Assembly: GCA_937125225.1 (NCBI GenBank)
Contig: CAKZLE010000023.1
Coordinates: forward strand, 62,001-126,000
DNA from: an uncultured Spirochaetia bacterium
Lineage (GTDB): Bacteria; Spirochaetota; Spirochaetia; CAKZLE01
Direction of reading: 5' to 3'
DNA: 64,000 nt
The notes under the pieces were generated by a model. It made no database searches and was not told where the DNA came from. It saw only the letters and a program-made list of their open reading frames with translations. Shown here piece after piece: positions 44,615-53,703 of this stretch (position 1 is the stretch's first letter; each line of letters begins with the position of its first letter). The translations under genes and the position numbers were made by a program.

Positions 44615-44944
44615 ATGAAAAGGCATAGCGATTATCAGTGTAATTATGGTTGCCCAGTAGAGGCGACTCTGGATATCATTGGGGGAAAATGGAAAGGAGT
44701 GATCCTCTATCATCTGATGGAAAGGACCTTTCGTTTTGGAGAGTTGAAGAAGACCATGCCCGATATCACTCAGCATATCTTGACAAAACAGTTGCGTGAA
44801 CTCGAGAAAGACGGTCTGGTAAACCGAAAAGTTTATGGTGAGGTCCCCCCAAGAGTTGAGTATTCATTGACTGAAACAGGAGAGAGCCTTAGAGAGATCA
44901 TTATGAATATCCATTCATGGGGATCGAAACGCTTTAACCTGTGA
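44615..44944 (+). CDS. HxlR-family winged-helix transcriptional regulator
   Basis: A 109-residue HxlR protein with CNYGCPVEATLDIIGGKWKG, FRFGELKKTMPDITQHILTKQLRELEKDGL (recognition helix and wing) and VPPRVEYSLTETGESL. Cys9 and Cys13 near the N-terminus match members (HypR, YodB) that sense quinones, aldehydes or hypochlorite by thiol chemistry. GGAG precedes the ATG. It is divergent from the SDR-radical SAM operon it probably controls. Confidence 0.93.
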   Translation: MKRHSDYQCNYGCPVEATLDIIGGKWKGVILYHLMERTFRFGELKKTMPDITQHILTKQLRELEKDGLVNRKVYGEVPPRVEYSLTETGESLREIIMNIHSWGSKRFNL

Positions 44945-45156
44945 TGTCAGTAATAGCATAGATCTACCTACCTCTTTAAGGTCCAGCTCAACTGATCTCA
45001 TGATCTTTAGTGCTCTTAATGATGCTGAAGGTACGAATATATTATGAGAACCTTTAGATAATATCCATAGTTTGCTTGATGCTTTCATAATCTCAAATAT
45101 AATCGTATCATGAATGCATAAATATACAATAAATATTCTTTTTTTTGTATTTTTTG

Positions 45157-45185
45157 TTGACGGGTAAATCACATTGTCTTATCAT
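45157..45185 (+). promoter_or_regulatory. Promoter upstream of the NTF2-like gene and opp operon
   Basis: TTGACG (45157-45162), a 17-base spacer, TATCAT (45180-45185). It would give a leader of about 175 bases before the first gene. Confidence 0.6.
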
Positions 45186-45262
45186 AAGCTAATATTCGTT
45201 CCTAACTGACGTTGAAATCGTAAGATGAACATGATTTGTGAAAAACTGTTTGTCTGGTATTC

Positions 45263-45288
45263 ACTGAAGATTTCAGTTTTATACTGAA
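45263..45288 (+). promoter_or_regulatory. Alternating inverted half-sites (two mutually exclusive hairpins)
   Basis: ACTGAA (45263-45268), GAT, TTCAGT (45272-45277), TTTAT, ACTGAA (45283-45288). The middle block can pair with either neighbour but not both. It sits in the predicted leader of the NTF2/opp transcript. Confidence 0.45.
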
Positions 45289-45368
45289 TAACTCACATTC
45301 ATAACTTTATCCGAAATAATAAAGAACTGATCAGACTAGTATTGATCTTTTCACAAGAGGATTTGATT

Positions 45369-45803
45369 TTGGCAGTTAGTAACCTTCTAAATGAGACCGG
45401 AAACGTTTCCAGTATGTTGGACCTTCTTCATGAATATGCCTCTATACACGATTCAGATCTTTATCTGGGACTCTTTGCAGATGATGCTGTTTTCCTTGGG
45501 ACTGATGCCGCAGAGCGTTGGGATAAAACAGCTATGGCACAATGGGTGATACCATTATTCGCTTCTGGAAGCGGTTGGACCTATGTCTCTAGTAACCGTC
45601 ATATATTCCTGTCTGATGACGGATCTACCGCATGGTTCGATGAACAGTTATTCAATGAGAAGTTCGGAGAATGCCGAGGAAGCGGAGTTCTGAGACAGAT
45701 CGATACCGAATGGAAACTCGCACAATACAATCTGACGATCCCCATACCCAATGAATTAGCACATTCAGTCGTTGATATGATCAAAGAGGGGACCAATTCG
45801 TGA
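45369..45803 (+). CDS. NTF2/SnoaL-like domain protein
   Basis: About 144 residues. The fold pattern is an N-terminal helix pair (LLDLLHEYASIHDSDLY-like), LFADDAVFLGTDAAERW (typical NTF2/SnoaL strand), SSNRHIFLSDDGSTAWFDEQL and SGVLRQIDTEWKLAQYNLTIP. The family includes small isomerases, dehydrases and stress proteins; many members of this SnoaL_3 group have unknown function. No ATG is available. TTG 45369 has GAGG eight bases upstream; TTG 45342 is another option. It precedes oppB by 34 bases. Confidence 0.75.
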   Translation: MAVSNLLNETGNVSSMLDLLHEYASIHDSDLYLGLFADDAVFLGTDAAERWDKTAMAQWVIPLFASGSGWTYVSSNRHIFLSDDGSTAWFDEQLFNEKFGECRGSGVLRQIDTEWKLAQYNLTIPIPNELAHSVVDMIKEGTNS

Positions 45804-45837
45804 TTCCCTATTTCAATAGTCGAGGTGAAGTCGATAG

Positions 45838-46758
45838 ATGTTAAAATATATAATACAACGCCTACTCGCAATGATCGTAACCCTGTTTATGATCGCAACC
45901 ATAACCTTCTTTCTCATGCATGCAGTCCCTGGGGGCCCCTTTGCCTCGGAGCAGAAAGTCCCACCAGAGGTGCAGAAAGCACTTGAAGACAAATATCATC
46001 TCAATGATCCGGTGATCAAGCAGTATTTTGACTATATGTCCGGACTCATACGTTTTGATCTAGGGCCCTCCTTCAAGTTCAAAGGGGTCACCGTAAACTC
46101 TTTGATACAGAGAGGTTTTCCCGTATCCGCGAAACTGGGGATCTTCTCCGTGCTCGCCATACTGGTTCTGGGAATACCTCTGGGAGTCATCGCAGCTCTC
46201 AAACATAACAAATGGCAAGATACCTGTGTGCGTTTCACAGCCACAATAGGAATCACCGTACCCTCCTTTGTCATAGCAACCGTACTCCTGTATATCTTTG
46301 CGTTGAAACTGAGAATACTCCCGAGTTTTGGAATAGAGACCTGGAAAGGATATGTCCTACCAGTAGCAGCTCTCTCAGGCTATTCAGTGTCATTCGTTGC
46401 CCGACTGACTAGATCTAGTCTGCTCGAAGTCTTTAGACAAGACTATATGAGGACAGCACGAGCCAAGGGGCTAGGAGAGAGTAAGATCCTCATAAAGCAT
46501 GGTTTGAAGAACGCTCTCATTCCTATCGTGACAGTCCTCGGTCCATTGATCGCAGGACTACTAACAGGATCATTCGTAATCGAGAGCATCTTTGCGATCC
46601 CAGGGATGGGAGGATATTTCGTGAATGCTATCAGTAATAGAGACTACACCGTCATCATGGGAATCACCGTCTTCTATGCAGCCTTCCTTCTCATCATGAT
46701 CTTCATAGTGGATCTTATCTACGGTCTTCTCGATCCAAGAATCAAGTTAGGGAAATAG
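45838..46758 (+). CDS. oppB: Oligopeptide ABC transporter permease OppB
   Basis: A 306-residue inner-membrane permease with six or so helices: N-terminal YIIQRLLAMIVTLFMIATI, PGGPFASE, and the EAA loop DYMRTARAKGLGESKILIKHGLKNALIP that contacts the ATPases. It ends LIYGLLDPRIKLG. GAGGTGA precedes the start. First transporter gene of the oppBCDFA cluster. Confidence 0.95.
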   Translation: MLKYIIQRLLAMIVTLFMIATITFFLMHAVPGGPFASEQKVPPEVQKALEDKYHLNDPVIKQYFDYMSGLIRFDLGPSFKFKGVTVNSLIQRGFPVSAKLGIFSVLAILVLGIPLGVIAALKHNKWQDTCVRFTATIGITVPSFVIATVLLYIFALKLRILPSFGIETWKGYVLPVAALSGYSVSFVARLTRSSLLEVFRQDYMRTARAKGLGESKILIKHGLKNALIPIVTVLGPLIAGLLTGSFVIESIFAIPGMGGYFVNAISNRDYTVIMGITVFYAAFLLIMIFIVDLIYGLLDPRIKLGK

Positions 46759-46766
46759 GAGTTTTG

Positions 46767-47939
46767 ATGAACGATACTATATCAGATAGAAAGCCTTCCT
46801 TAGATTTCACACCGGTGAGGGCAAGTAGAGAGGAAAGTGAAGCCGTAACTACCCCCTCTCTGACCTATTCACAAGATGTATGGCGCAGGTTCAAGAAGCA
46901 CAAGTCTGCGATGGCCGGATCTATAGTGATCATCTTACTGATCTTCACAGCGGTTCTTGGTCCGATCGTCTCAAGTCACACCTATTATGAACAGGAACTT
47001 GACTATGCCAATATACCACCTCTATTAGAGATCTATAAGATCTCAGAGGATTCCTATATCTATCTTCACAAACATCTCAAAGTGATCAGAGTGACTCCAG
47101 AAGGGAGACTGATCGAACGAGTAAAACCTCTGAAAGATGATTTTCTGAAGAAGACTATGCTCTATGAGATCAACGGAGTCGAGATCATCATCGACTACAA
47201 TGAATTGCCAGTGGTCATGCATGACACACAAGGGCAACAGTTTGAGATGACGAAGAAGATGAACAAGAGTTATCTATTGGGTACTGATGCATTAGGGAGG
47301 GATCTCCTGATCCGTGTGATCTATGGAGCACGTATCTCATTATTGATCGCACTGATAGCGACCCTGGCCAATTTTATCATTGGAGTCATATATGGTGGTA
47401 TTTCTGGGTTTGCAGGTGGAAGAGCAGATATGATCATGATGCGTATCGTTGATATCATCAGTGCCATCCCGCTCACCCTCTATGTCATCCTGATCATGGT
47501 GATCCTAGGAGCCGGTCTACAGAGTATCATCATCGCCTTATCATCAGTCTACTGGGTCGGGATGGCAAGGATAGTCAGAGGACAGGTACTTGCCTTGAAA
47601 GAGCAAGAATTCATCCTGGCGGCTAAGACCATCGGGGTAAGCACGTTCAGGATACTTCTGAAACACCTGCTACCAAATGCATTGGGAGTCATCGTGATCA
47701 CTGCGACCATGTTGATCCCGAGTGCGATCTTCCTGGAAGCCTTCCTCTCCTTCATCGGTCTTGGGGTCTCAGCTCCCATGGCCTCCTGGGGAACACTCTG
47801 CAGTGACTCTCTTGAAGCATTGAGAAGTTTTCCCTACCAGTTGTTCGTACCAGCCATGGCTATCTGTATAACGATGTTCGCCTTTAACTTTCTCGGAGAC
47901 GGTCTACGTGATGTCTTAGACCCTAAATTACGGAAATAG
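46767..47939 (+). CDS. oppC: Oligopeptide ABC transporter permease OppC
   Basis: A 390-residue permease, longer than E. coli OppC (about 300) because an extracytoplasmic insert of about 100 residues follows the first helix (YYEQELDYANIPPLLEIYKI onwards). After the insert come YLLGTDALGRDLLIRVIYGARISL and the EAA loop EFILAAKTIGVSTFRILLKHLLPNALG. The ATG at 46767 has AGGAG upstream; an in-frame TTG lies directly before it. The enlarged insert occurs in other spirochaete and Firmicute OppC proteins (recalled). Confidence 0.94.
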   Translation: MNDTISDRKPSLDFTPVRASREESEAVTTPSLTYSQDVWRRFKKHKSAMAGSIVIILLIFTAVLGPIVSSHTYYEQELDYANIPPLLEIYKISEDSYIYLHKHLKVIRVTPEGRLIERVKPLKDDFLKKTMLYEINGVEIIIDYNELPVVMHDTQGQQFEMTKKMNKSYLLGTDALGRDLLIRVIYGARISLLIALIATLANFIIGVIYGGISGFAGGRADMIMMRIVDIISAIPLTLYVILIMVILGAGLQSIIIALSSVYWVGMARIVRGQVLALKEQEFILAAKTIGVSTFRILLKHLLPNALGVIVITATMLIPSAIFLEAFLSFIGLGVSAPMASWGTLCSDSLEALRSFPYQLFVPAMAICITMFAFNFLGDGLRDVLDPKLRK

Positions 47940-47947
47940 GAAATTCA

Positions 47948-48967
47948 ATGGAAGATAACATATTAGAGATCAAGAACCTTTCTACCTCGTTCTTCACCCA
48001 TCTGGGGGAAGTCAAAGCCGTCAGAGACGTTAGTTTCTCTGTCGAAAAGGGTAAAGTCCTTGGGATAGTAGGAGAATCGGGAAGCGGGAAGAGTGTAACA
48101 GCCCTATCCTGTATGAGGATCCTTCAGGAACCGGGTCGTATCGTAGGAGGAGAGATCCTCTTCAAAGGTGAAGACCTCGGTAAGAAGAGCAACAAGGAAA
48201 TGCGCGCCATCCGTGGTAATGATATCTCAATGATCTTTCAGAACCCAATGTCTAGTATGAATGCGGTCCTGAGAGTCGGAGACCAGCTAACCGAACCTCT
48301 GATGGAGCATACCTCGATCTCAAAGAAAGATGCCATGAAGAGGGCAGCAGAGTTGCTGAGTCTCGTACAGATCCCTGATGCAGAGAAACGACTTAGGGCA
48401 TATCCCCATGAGTTCTCTGGGGGAATGAGGCAAAGAGCGATGATAGCGATGGCCCTAGCCTGCGATCCTGAACTGTTGATCGCCGATGAACCAACAACAG
48501 CGCTTGATGTGACCACTCAATCACAGATCATCAAACTGTTATCTGATATCAGAGAGAAACTCGGCATGTCCATTATCTTGATCACCCATGATCTGGGAGT
48601 GGTTGCAGAGATTTGTGATTCCGTCGTAGTCATGTACGGGTCGATGATCATGGAAGAGGCACCGGTCGATGATATCTTCCACAATGCCTGCCATCCCTAC
48701 ACGCTCGGTCTGCTCAACTCGATACCCGTAGTGACCGGGGACTCGAAGAACACCAGACTCGAACCGATCCCAGGAACCCCTCCGAATCTGTTACAGCCTC
48801 CTCCGGGATGTCCTTTTGCACCACGATGTGCATATGCCATGAAAGTCTGTACAGAAAAGGCCCCACAAAATACCCAAATAAGTGACAACCATCGCTCAAT
48901 GTGCTGGTTGCTCCACGAAGATGCTCCGGATAATTTCTTGAAGAGAGGGAACCCAATTGTCAGATAA
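47948..48967 (+). CDS. oppD: Oligopeptide ABC transporter ATPase OppD
   Basis: This 339-residue ATPase shows Walker A GIVGESGSGKSVTA, the Q-loop IFQNPMSSMNAVL, signature FSGGMRQRAMIAMAL, Walker B LLIADEPTTALD and LITHDLGVVAEI. The C-terminal oligopeptide extension has PGCPFAPRCAYAMKVC, which binds a [4Fe-4S] cluster in DppD homologues. It overlaps the next gene by 11 bases. Confidence 0.97.
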   Translation: MEDNILEIKNLSTSFFTHLGEVKAVRDVSFSVEKGKVLGIVGESGSGKSVTALSCMRILQEPGRIVGGEILFKGEDLGKKSNKEMRAIRGNDISMIFQNPMSSMNAVLRVGDQLTEPLMEHTSISKKDAMKRAAELLSLVQIPDAEKRLRAYPHEFSGGMRQRAMIAMALACDPELLIADEPTTALDVTTQSQIIKLLSDIREKLGMSIILITHDLGVVAEICDSVVVMYGSMIMEEAPVDDIFHNACHPYTLGLLNSIPVVTGDSKNTRLEPIPGTPPNLLQPPPGCPFAPRCAYAMKVCTEKAPQNTQISDNHRSMCWLLHEDAPDNFLKRGNPIVR

Positions 48968-49904
48968 AGATATCGTACTTCAGGTGAAGAACCTCGTGAA
49001 ATATTTTCCGGTAAAGCGGCAGAGTATAAAAGCCGTAGATGATGTCTCTTTCTCTGTGGAGAGAGGGACTACCCTAGGGCTAGTCGGAGAATCAGGCTGT
49101 GGAAAATCTACTACGGCTAGATCGATCATCCGTCTATACAAACCAGACAGTGGAGATATCCTCATCGATGGAGAGGATATCTCAGGACTCTCTAGAAAAC
49201 AGTTACTACCCTATAGGAAGAAGATGCAGATGATCTTTCAAGATCCCTACTCTTCACTCAATGAGAGAATGACCGTATCGGACATTATCAGTGAATCATT
49301 GCTCGTTCATAATATATGTGCTCCCAAAGATAGGAAGGACCATGTCATATCCCTATTGAACAAAGTAGGTCTCAGTGCCGGCCATGCCAATAGATATCCC
49401 CATGAGTTCTCAGGGGGGCAACGTCAGCGAATCGGTATCGCAAGGGCTCTAGCAGTTCAACCTGAGATCATCCTCTGTGATGAACCGATCTCCGCACTCG
49501 ATGTATCGATCCAGGCTCAGGTTATCAATATGCTTGAAGACCTCCAGTCTGAACTGGGACTGACCTATCTGTTCATCGCACATGACCTGAGCATGGTCCG
49601 CCATATCTCGAAGCAGATGGGAGTCATGTACCTCGGCAAGATCATCGAGCTCGTTGATAGTGAAGAACTCTACAAGAACCCATTACACCCCTACTCGAAA
49701 GGGCTTCTAGCAGCAAACCCTACCCAAGACCCCCGAATCACTAAGGGAGATATCTTACTCAAGGGAGATGTCCCTAGTCCATTGGATGTTCCCTCAGGGT
49801 GTCGTTTCAGAACGAGGTGCAATTATGCAAAACCAATCTGCAGCGAGATAGAACCTGAACTTAAGGGCACCGATCATCAGGTAGCCTGCCATTTATATCA
49901 GTAA
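48957..49904 (+). CDS. oppF: Oligopeptide ABC transporter ATPase OppF
   Basis: A 315-residue ATPase: Walker A GLVGESGCGKSTTARSI, QMIFQDPYSSLNERM, signature FSGGQRQRIGIARALAV, Walker B ILCDEPISALDVS and LFIAHDLSMVRHIS. The C-terminal extension has PSGCRFRTRCNYAKPIC. The only upstream start is TTG 48957, inside oppD, so translation is probably coupled to it. Confidence 0.96.
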   Translation: MSDKDIVLQVKNLVKYFPVKRQSIKAVDDVSFSVERGTTLGLVGESGCGKSTTARSIIRLYKPDSGDILIDGEDISGLSRKQLLPYRKKMQMIFQDPYSSLNERMTVSDIISESLLVHNICAPKDRKDHVISLLNKVGLSAGHANRYPHEFSGGQRQRIGIARALAVQPEIILCDEPISALDVSIQAQVINMLEDLQSELGLTYLFIAHDLSMVRHISKQMGVMYLGKIIELVDSEELYKNPLHPYSKGLLAANPTQDPRITKGDILLKGDVPSPLDVPSGCRFRTRCNYAKPICSEIEPELKGTDHQVACHLYQ

Positions 49905-49944
49905 TTTTTCGGCAGATGCCGTTAAAAATAACAAGGAGTATTTT

Positions 49945-51588
49945 ATGAGAAAGAGAGCTACAGTTGCAGTCGTACTGCTTCTCTGTCTGAGTTTCAGTCT
50001 GTTCGCGATGGGAAATCAGGAAGCGTCAGATTCTGCACCAGCAGAAGCCGAAGCAGTCCCCAGTGTAGAGCAGAAGATCACTTTTGTTGTCAATAATGAG
50101 GCAGAGGATATGGATCCTACAACCTCTCAGGAGACCTTCGCACTACCGGTCATCAATAACTGTTTCATGGGGTTGTTCACCACAGATGACGAGGGCGCTC
50201 AGGTTCCTGGATTGGCTGAAAGCTTTGAAGTGAATGCCGATGGTACCATCTATACCTTTAAGATCAGAGAGAACGCTAAATGGTCTGATGGTAAGGATCT
50301 TACCGCAGATGATTTCGTATACTCTTGGTTGAGAGTCATGGATTCTTCAGTAGCTTCCCAGTCCGCAGGAATGATGAAACCTTATATCAAGAATGGTTCA
50401 AAATTCTGGGACGGTGAAGTAACAGCTGAAGAGGTAGGTCTTAAAGCGCTAGATAGCAAGACCTTCGAGGTCACTCTAGAGGCTGCAGCTCCACAGATCA
50501 TGCAGGTCTTCAACATCAGATGTTTCTACCCAGTTCGTCAGGATGTTGTAGAGGCTAACCCAGATGCATGGCATCGTGATCCTGCGACCTATATCTGTAA
50601 TGGCCCTTTCAAGGTAAAAGAGATGAACTTCGGTGAATCTGTTGTTCTGATCCCAAACGAGTATTTCTGGAATGCTGATGAGGTTAAGCTCGAAGAGATC
50701 ACCTTTAGAACTATACCAGAACAGACTACTGCCCTAACAGCTATGGAGACCGGCGACGTTGACGGCATCTATGATGTACCTGGAGCTGAGATCCCAAGAT
50801 TGAGAATCGAGAGTGACGAACTCTATATCCTCCCATCTTGTGGTACTACCTACTACCTGCTGAACAACTACAGTGAAGGACTTGATGATGTCAGAGTCAG
50901 AATGGCCTTATCACTAGCATTGGACAGAACCGAGATCGTAGATGTCATCGCACAGGGAATCGGTGTACCTGCATTAGGACTTATTCCTCCTGGAGTCTAT
51001 CTTGATGGAAAGGACTTCAGAGATGAGACCGATTTTGCAGGAGTCACCGGAGTCGCACAGATCGAGGAGGCCCAGAAGCTACTCGCAGCTGCAGGATATC
51101 CAAATGGTGAAGGCTTCCCTGAATTAAGATTAGGGTATTATACAAACCCCTCAGTCAAGAAACTTGTTGAAGTCATGCAGCAGATGTGGAAGAAGAACCT
51201 CAATATCGATGTTATGATCGAGAATGCCGATTGGCAGGTTTTCTTCGCAGATGTACAGAATCATGACTATGATATAGCAGCAATGGGTAATGGTGCTGAT
51301 TACAGCCACCCTAGCCCCTTCCTAGAGACTTTCGGTGCTGATGACCCAGTTCACTTCGTAACATGGGACAACACAGAATATAATACCTATATGGAGGCAG
51401 CTCTGACTTCAACAGATGAGAAGACCATTGCAGAGAATCTTCATAAGGCAGAGAACCTTCTTCTAGAAGAATCAAGAATGCTCAACCTCTATCACCGTGG
51501 ATTCACCATGATGATGGGAGATCATGTCAAGAACTGGCGTAGAGATGTTCTGAACATGATCTTCTTCCATTATGCCTATGTTGAATAG
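49945..51588 (+). CDS. oppA: Oligopeptide-binding protein OppA (SBP family 5)
   Basis: A 547-residue extracytoplasmic binding protein. The signal peptide ends SLFAMGNQEAS; no lipobox Cys is present, so it is probably periplasmic and soluble. The body carries the family-5 signature FKIRENAKWSDGKDLTADDFVYSWLRVMD (about 108-136), ATYICNGPFKVKEM, and YYLLNNYSEGLDDVRVRMALSLALDR. AAGGAG precedes the ATG. It supplies peptides to the OppBCDF channel; peptide specificity is not visible. Confidence 0.95.
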   Translation: MRKRATVAVVLLLCLSFSLFAMGNQEASDSAPAEAEAVPSVEQKITFVVNNEAEDMDPTTSQETFALPVINNCFMGLFTTDDEGAQVPGLAESFEVNADGTIYTFKIRENAKWSDGKDLTADDFVYSWLRVMDSSVASQSAGMMKPYIKNGSKFWDGEVTAEEVGLKALDSKTFEVTLEAAAPQIMQVFNIRCFYPVRQDVVEANPDAWHRDPATYICNGPFKVKEMNFGESVVLIPNEYFWNADEVKLEEITFRTIPEQTTALTAMETGDVDGIYDVPGAEIPRLRIESDELYILPSCGTTYYLLNNYSEGLDDVRVRMALSLALDRTEIVDVIAQGIGVPALGLIPPGVYLDGKDFRDETDFAGVTGVAQIEEAQKLLAAAGYPNGEGFPELRLGYYTNPSVKKLVEVMQQMWKKNLNIDVMIENADWQVFFADVQNHDYDIAAMGNGADYSHPSPFLETFGADDPVHFVTWDNTEYNTYMEAALTSTDEKTIAENLHKAENLLLEESRMLNLYHRGFTMMMGDHVKNWRRDVLNMIFFHYAYVE

Positions 51589-51632
51589 TAGAGAAAGAGT
51601 GAGTTTATGGTTCGGTAATATACCGTAACTAG

Positions 51633-51668
51633 GTTAGACCGCCGTCTTCACGGCGGTTTAACTGTTTT
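51633..51668 (+). terminator. Rho-independent terminator after oppA
   Basis: GTTAGACCGCCGT (51633-51645) pairs with ACGGCGGTTTAAC (51650-51662) around a CTTC loop. TGTTTT follows. Confidence 0.85.
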
Positions 51669-51685
51669 ATAAAGAGGAATAGCAT

Positions 51686-52213
51686 ATGAAAAAGCACCCA
51701 CTGGTTAAACTGACTATGGAAAACGGTAGTATTATGGAGATAGAACTCTATCCTGAGATCGCTCCGATAACCGTGAACAATTTCATTTCACTGACTAAGA
51801 AGAAATTCTTCGATGGACTGATATTTCACCGGGTCATCTCTGGTTTCGTCATTCAGGGAGGATGTCCCGATGGTGGCGGGTTTGGAACCCCTGGATATGC
51901 GATCAAGGGGGAGTTCTCTGCTAATGGTATTGATAATCCCCTGAAGCATACAGAGGGAGTCATCAGCATGGCAAGAGATGATAATTTTGACAGTGCAGGC
52001 TCACAGTTCTTCATCATGCATGCCTATACTGCTCGCCTTGATGGTAAGTATGCCGCTTTCGGAAAACTCGTGATGGGATTCAATGAAGTAGAGCGTATCG
52101 CGAACGTTGATACCAATGAGAAGGATAGACCTCTCGTTCCAGAGATAATCAAGAGTATCTCCGTTGATTGCTTTGGAGAGACCTATCCTGAACCTGAGAA
52201 GATCATCGATTGA
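51686..52213 (+). CDS. Peptidyl-prolyl cis-trans isomerase, cyclophilin type
   Basis: A 175-residue cytoplasmic cyclophilin with no signal peptide: LYPEIAPITVNNFISL, FHRVISGFVIQGGCPDG (catalytic Arg, Phe, Gln), EGVISMARDDNFDSAGSQFFI and GKYAAFGKLVMG. Catalyses proline isomerisation in folding proteins. AAAGAGG precedes the ATG. It lies between two terminators, so it is probably a single-gene unit or read through from opp. Confidence 0.95.
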   Translation: MKKHPLVKLTMENGSIMEIELYPEIAPITVNNFISLTKKKFFDGLIFHRVISGFVIQGGCPDGGGFGTPGYAIKGEFSANGIDNPLKHTEGVISMARDDNFDSAGSQFFIMHAYTARLDGKYAAFGKLVMGFNEVERIANVDTNEKDRPLVPEIIKSISVDCFGETYPEPEKIID

Positions 52214-52291
52214 ACTTAATCGAATCGGCCCTCTTCAATCTGAAGGTTAAACAGTAAAGCAAGGCCCCCTGATCCTTCTCAACTAAATATA

Positions 52292-52320
52292 AGAGCAGCT
52301 TACACGAGTTGCTCTTTTTT
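52292..52320 (+). terminator. Rho-independent terminator after the cyclophilin gene
   Basis: AGAGCAGCT pairs with AGTTGCTCT (one G-T) around TACACG, with six T following. Confidence 0.85.
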
Positions 52321-52405
52321 CTATTCAACATCCCCTGAGGTTTTGAGCTTATCTAGTACAAATCATGAGGAGCTTCAACACTCATGTACATTCCCCCACT
52401 TCAAT

Positions 52406-52434
52406 TTGACACCTCCTATATTAGATGGTAATAT
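52406..52434 (+). promoter_or_regulatory. Promoter of the M20 peptidase unit
   Basis: TTGACA (52406-52411), a 17-base spacer, TAATAT (52429-52434). Transcription should start near 52441, some 45 bases before the ATG. Confidence 0.75.
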
Positions 52435-52485
52435 ATGCAAGATCTAACACGTCTTAATTTGTCTTTAATTAATTTTGGAGGATAT

Positions 52486-53688
52486 ATGGCTAATCTCGTA
52501 GATGAAGCAAGAGACTTGCAGGAAGAGATCGTAGCGCATAGACGCTACATCCACCAGCATGCAGAACTCAGTATGGACCTACCCATGACAACAGCATATG
52601 TGACTGAACAACTCAAGAAGATGGGATATGAACCTCAATCGATCTGTCAATCAGGTATTGTGGCTACCGCTGGACGAAAGAGACCTGGTAAAGTGATACT
52701 TCTCAGAGCCGATATGGATGCTCTCCCGATCACTGAGGACACAGAGGAACCTTTCAAATCTACTAATGGTGCCATGCACGCCTGTGGCCATGACCTTCAT
52801 ACTGCGATGCTCTTAGGTGCAGCGAAGCTCCTTAAAGAGCATGAACAGGAGATAGAGGGAACCGTCAAACTCATGTTCCAACCAGCGGAGGAGACGCTTC
52901 TCGGAGCAAAGACTATGGTCGAGGCAGGAGTCCTTGAGAATCCTACCGTCGATATGACCATGATGATCCATGTAGCTACCGGGATGCCGATTCCTGCAGG
53001 GCTCATCCTCACACCTGGTTCAGGCTCCTTCTCCGCTACTTCTGACTGGTTCGGTATAAAGATACAGGGAAAGGGAGGACATGGAGCTATGCCTGAGATG
53101 GCCGTCGACCCATTGATTGCCGCATCGAATATTCACCTAGGCCTCCAATCAATATTGAGTAGAGAGATGGCCGCTGCAGATTCTGTGGTCGTGACGATCG
53201 GGAAATATGCAGGAGGACAGACTGCCAATATCATCCCCGACTGCGCTGAGATGGAGGGGACGATCCGTACCTTCGATAATGCCCACCGTGATTTCGTGAA
53301 GAAACGAATGAACGAGATCGTCGAAGGAATCGCGACAGCCTATCGTTGTACTGCCGAGGTAACCTTTGGTAACGGATGCCCCTCGGTGCTCGTTCCCAAA
53401 GAGGGATCAGTGGATTTCGCCCAAATCATGGAAGGACTCTTTGGAGCGAGTTCCCTCGTTTCCATGGAAGATATCATGCCGGGAGGAAAACTCATGGGTA
53501 GTGAAGATTTCGCCTTCATCACCGAAAAGGTCCCAGGTATCATGTCCGTCCTGACAGCAGGTGATGCGAGAGAAGGTTATGTCTATCCTCAGCACCATCC
53601 TAAAGCAATATTCACAGAAGATGTACTGTATCGGGGAGCAGCCGCATATGCCGGTTTTGCCCTTGAATGGTTACAGAAACAGAGCTAA
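52486..53688 (+). CDS. M20 family metallo-amidohydrolase
   Basis: A 400-residue IAA/hippurate-type amidohydrolase (M20D). It has HRRYIHQHAELSMDLPMTTA, ILLRADMDALPI, MHACGHDLHTAMLLGAAKLL (metal ligands), LMFQPAEETLLGAKTMVEAG (catalytic Glu) and MGSEDFAFITEKVPGIM. Such enzymes release amino acids from N-acyl conjugates. ATG 52486 has TGGAGG upstream; a longer in-frame ATG at 52435 lies before the predicted transcript start. It leads a four-gene set with two membrane proteins and a regulator. Confidence 0.93.
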   Translation: MANLVDEARDLQEEIVAHRRYIHQHAELSMDLPMTTAYVTEQLKKMGYEPQSICQSGIVATAGRKRPGKVILLRADMDALPITEDTEEPFKSTNGAMHACGHDLHTAMLLGAAKLLKEHEQEIEGTVKLMFQPAEETLLGAKTMVEAGVLENPTVDMTMMIHVATGMPIPAGLILTPGSGSFSATSDWFGIKIQGKGGHGAMPEMAVDPLIAASNIHLGLQSILSREMAAADSVVVTIGKYAGGQTANIIPDCAEMEGTIRTFDNAHRDFVKKRMNEIVEGIATAYRCTAEVTFGNGCPSVLVPKEGSVDFAQIMEGLFGASSLVSMEDIMPGGKLMGSEDFAFITEKVPGIMSVLTAGDAREGYVYPQHHPKAIFTEDVLYRGAAAYAGFALEWLQKQS

Positions 53689-53703
53689 GAAAAGGAGATA
53701 TAT

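Larger units (their letters stand above)
44945..45341. other. Non-coding gap of about 400 bases before the peptide transporter cluster
   Basis: The stretch is AT-rich. It holds a promoter (45157-45185) and alternating ACTGAA/TTCAGT half-sites (45263-45288). An 85-codon minus-strand frame (44915-45172) was not recognised, has no good ribosome-binding site and overlaps hxlR, so it is not called as a gene. No tRNA or transposon remnant was seen. Confidence 0.6.

Noticed and set aside
42494-44944. Genomic island inserted at tRNA-Leu
   Set aside because: No direct repeat of the tRNA 3' end, integrase or transposase was seen. The adjacent genes look like ordinary chromosomal genes.
44915-45172. 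85-codon minus-strand frame in the gap before the opp cluster
   Set aside because: The translation matched no family I know, the ribosome-binding site is weak, it overlaps hxlR, and the sequence is AT-rich non-coding in character.
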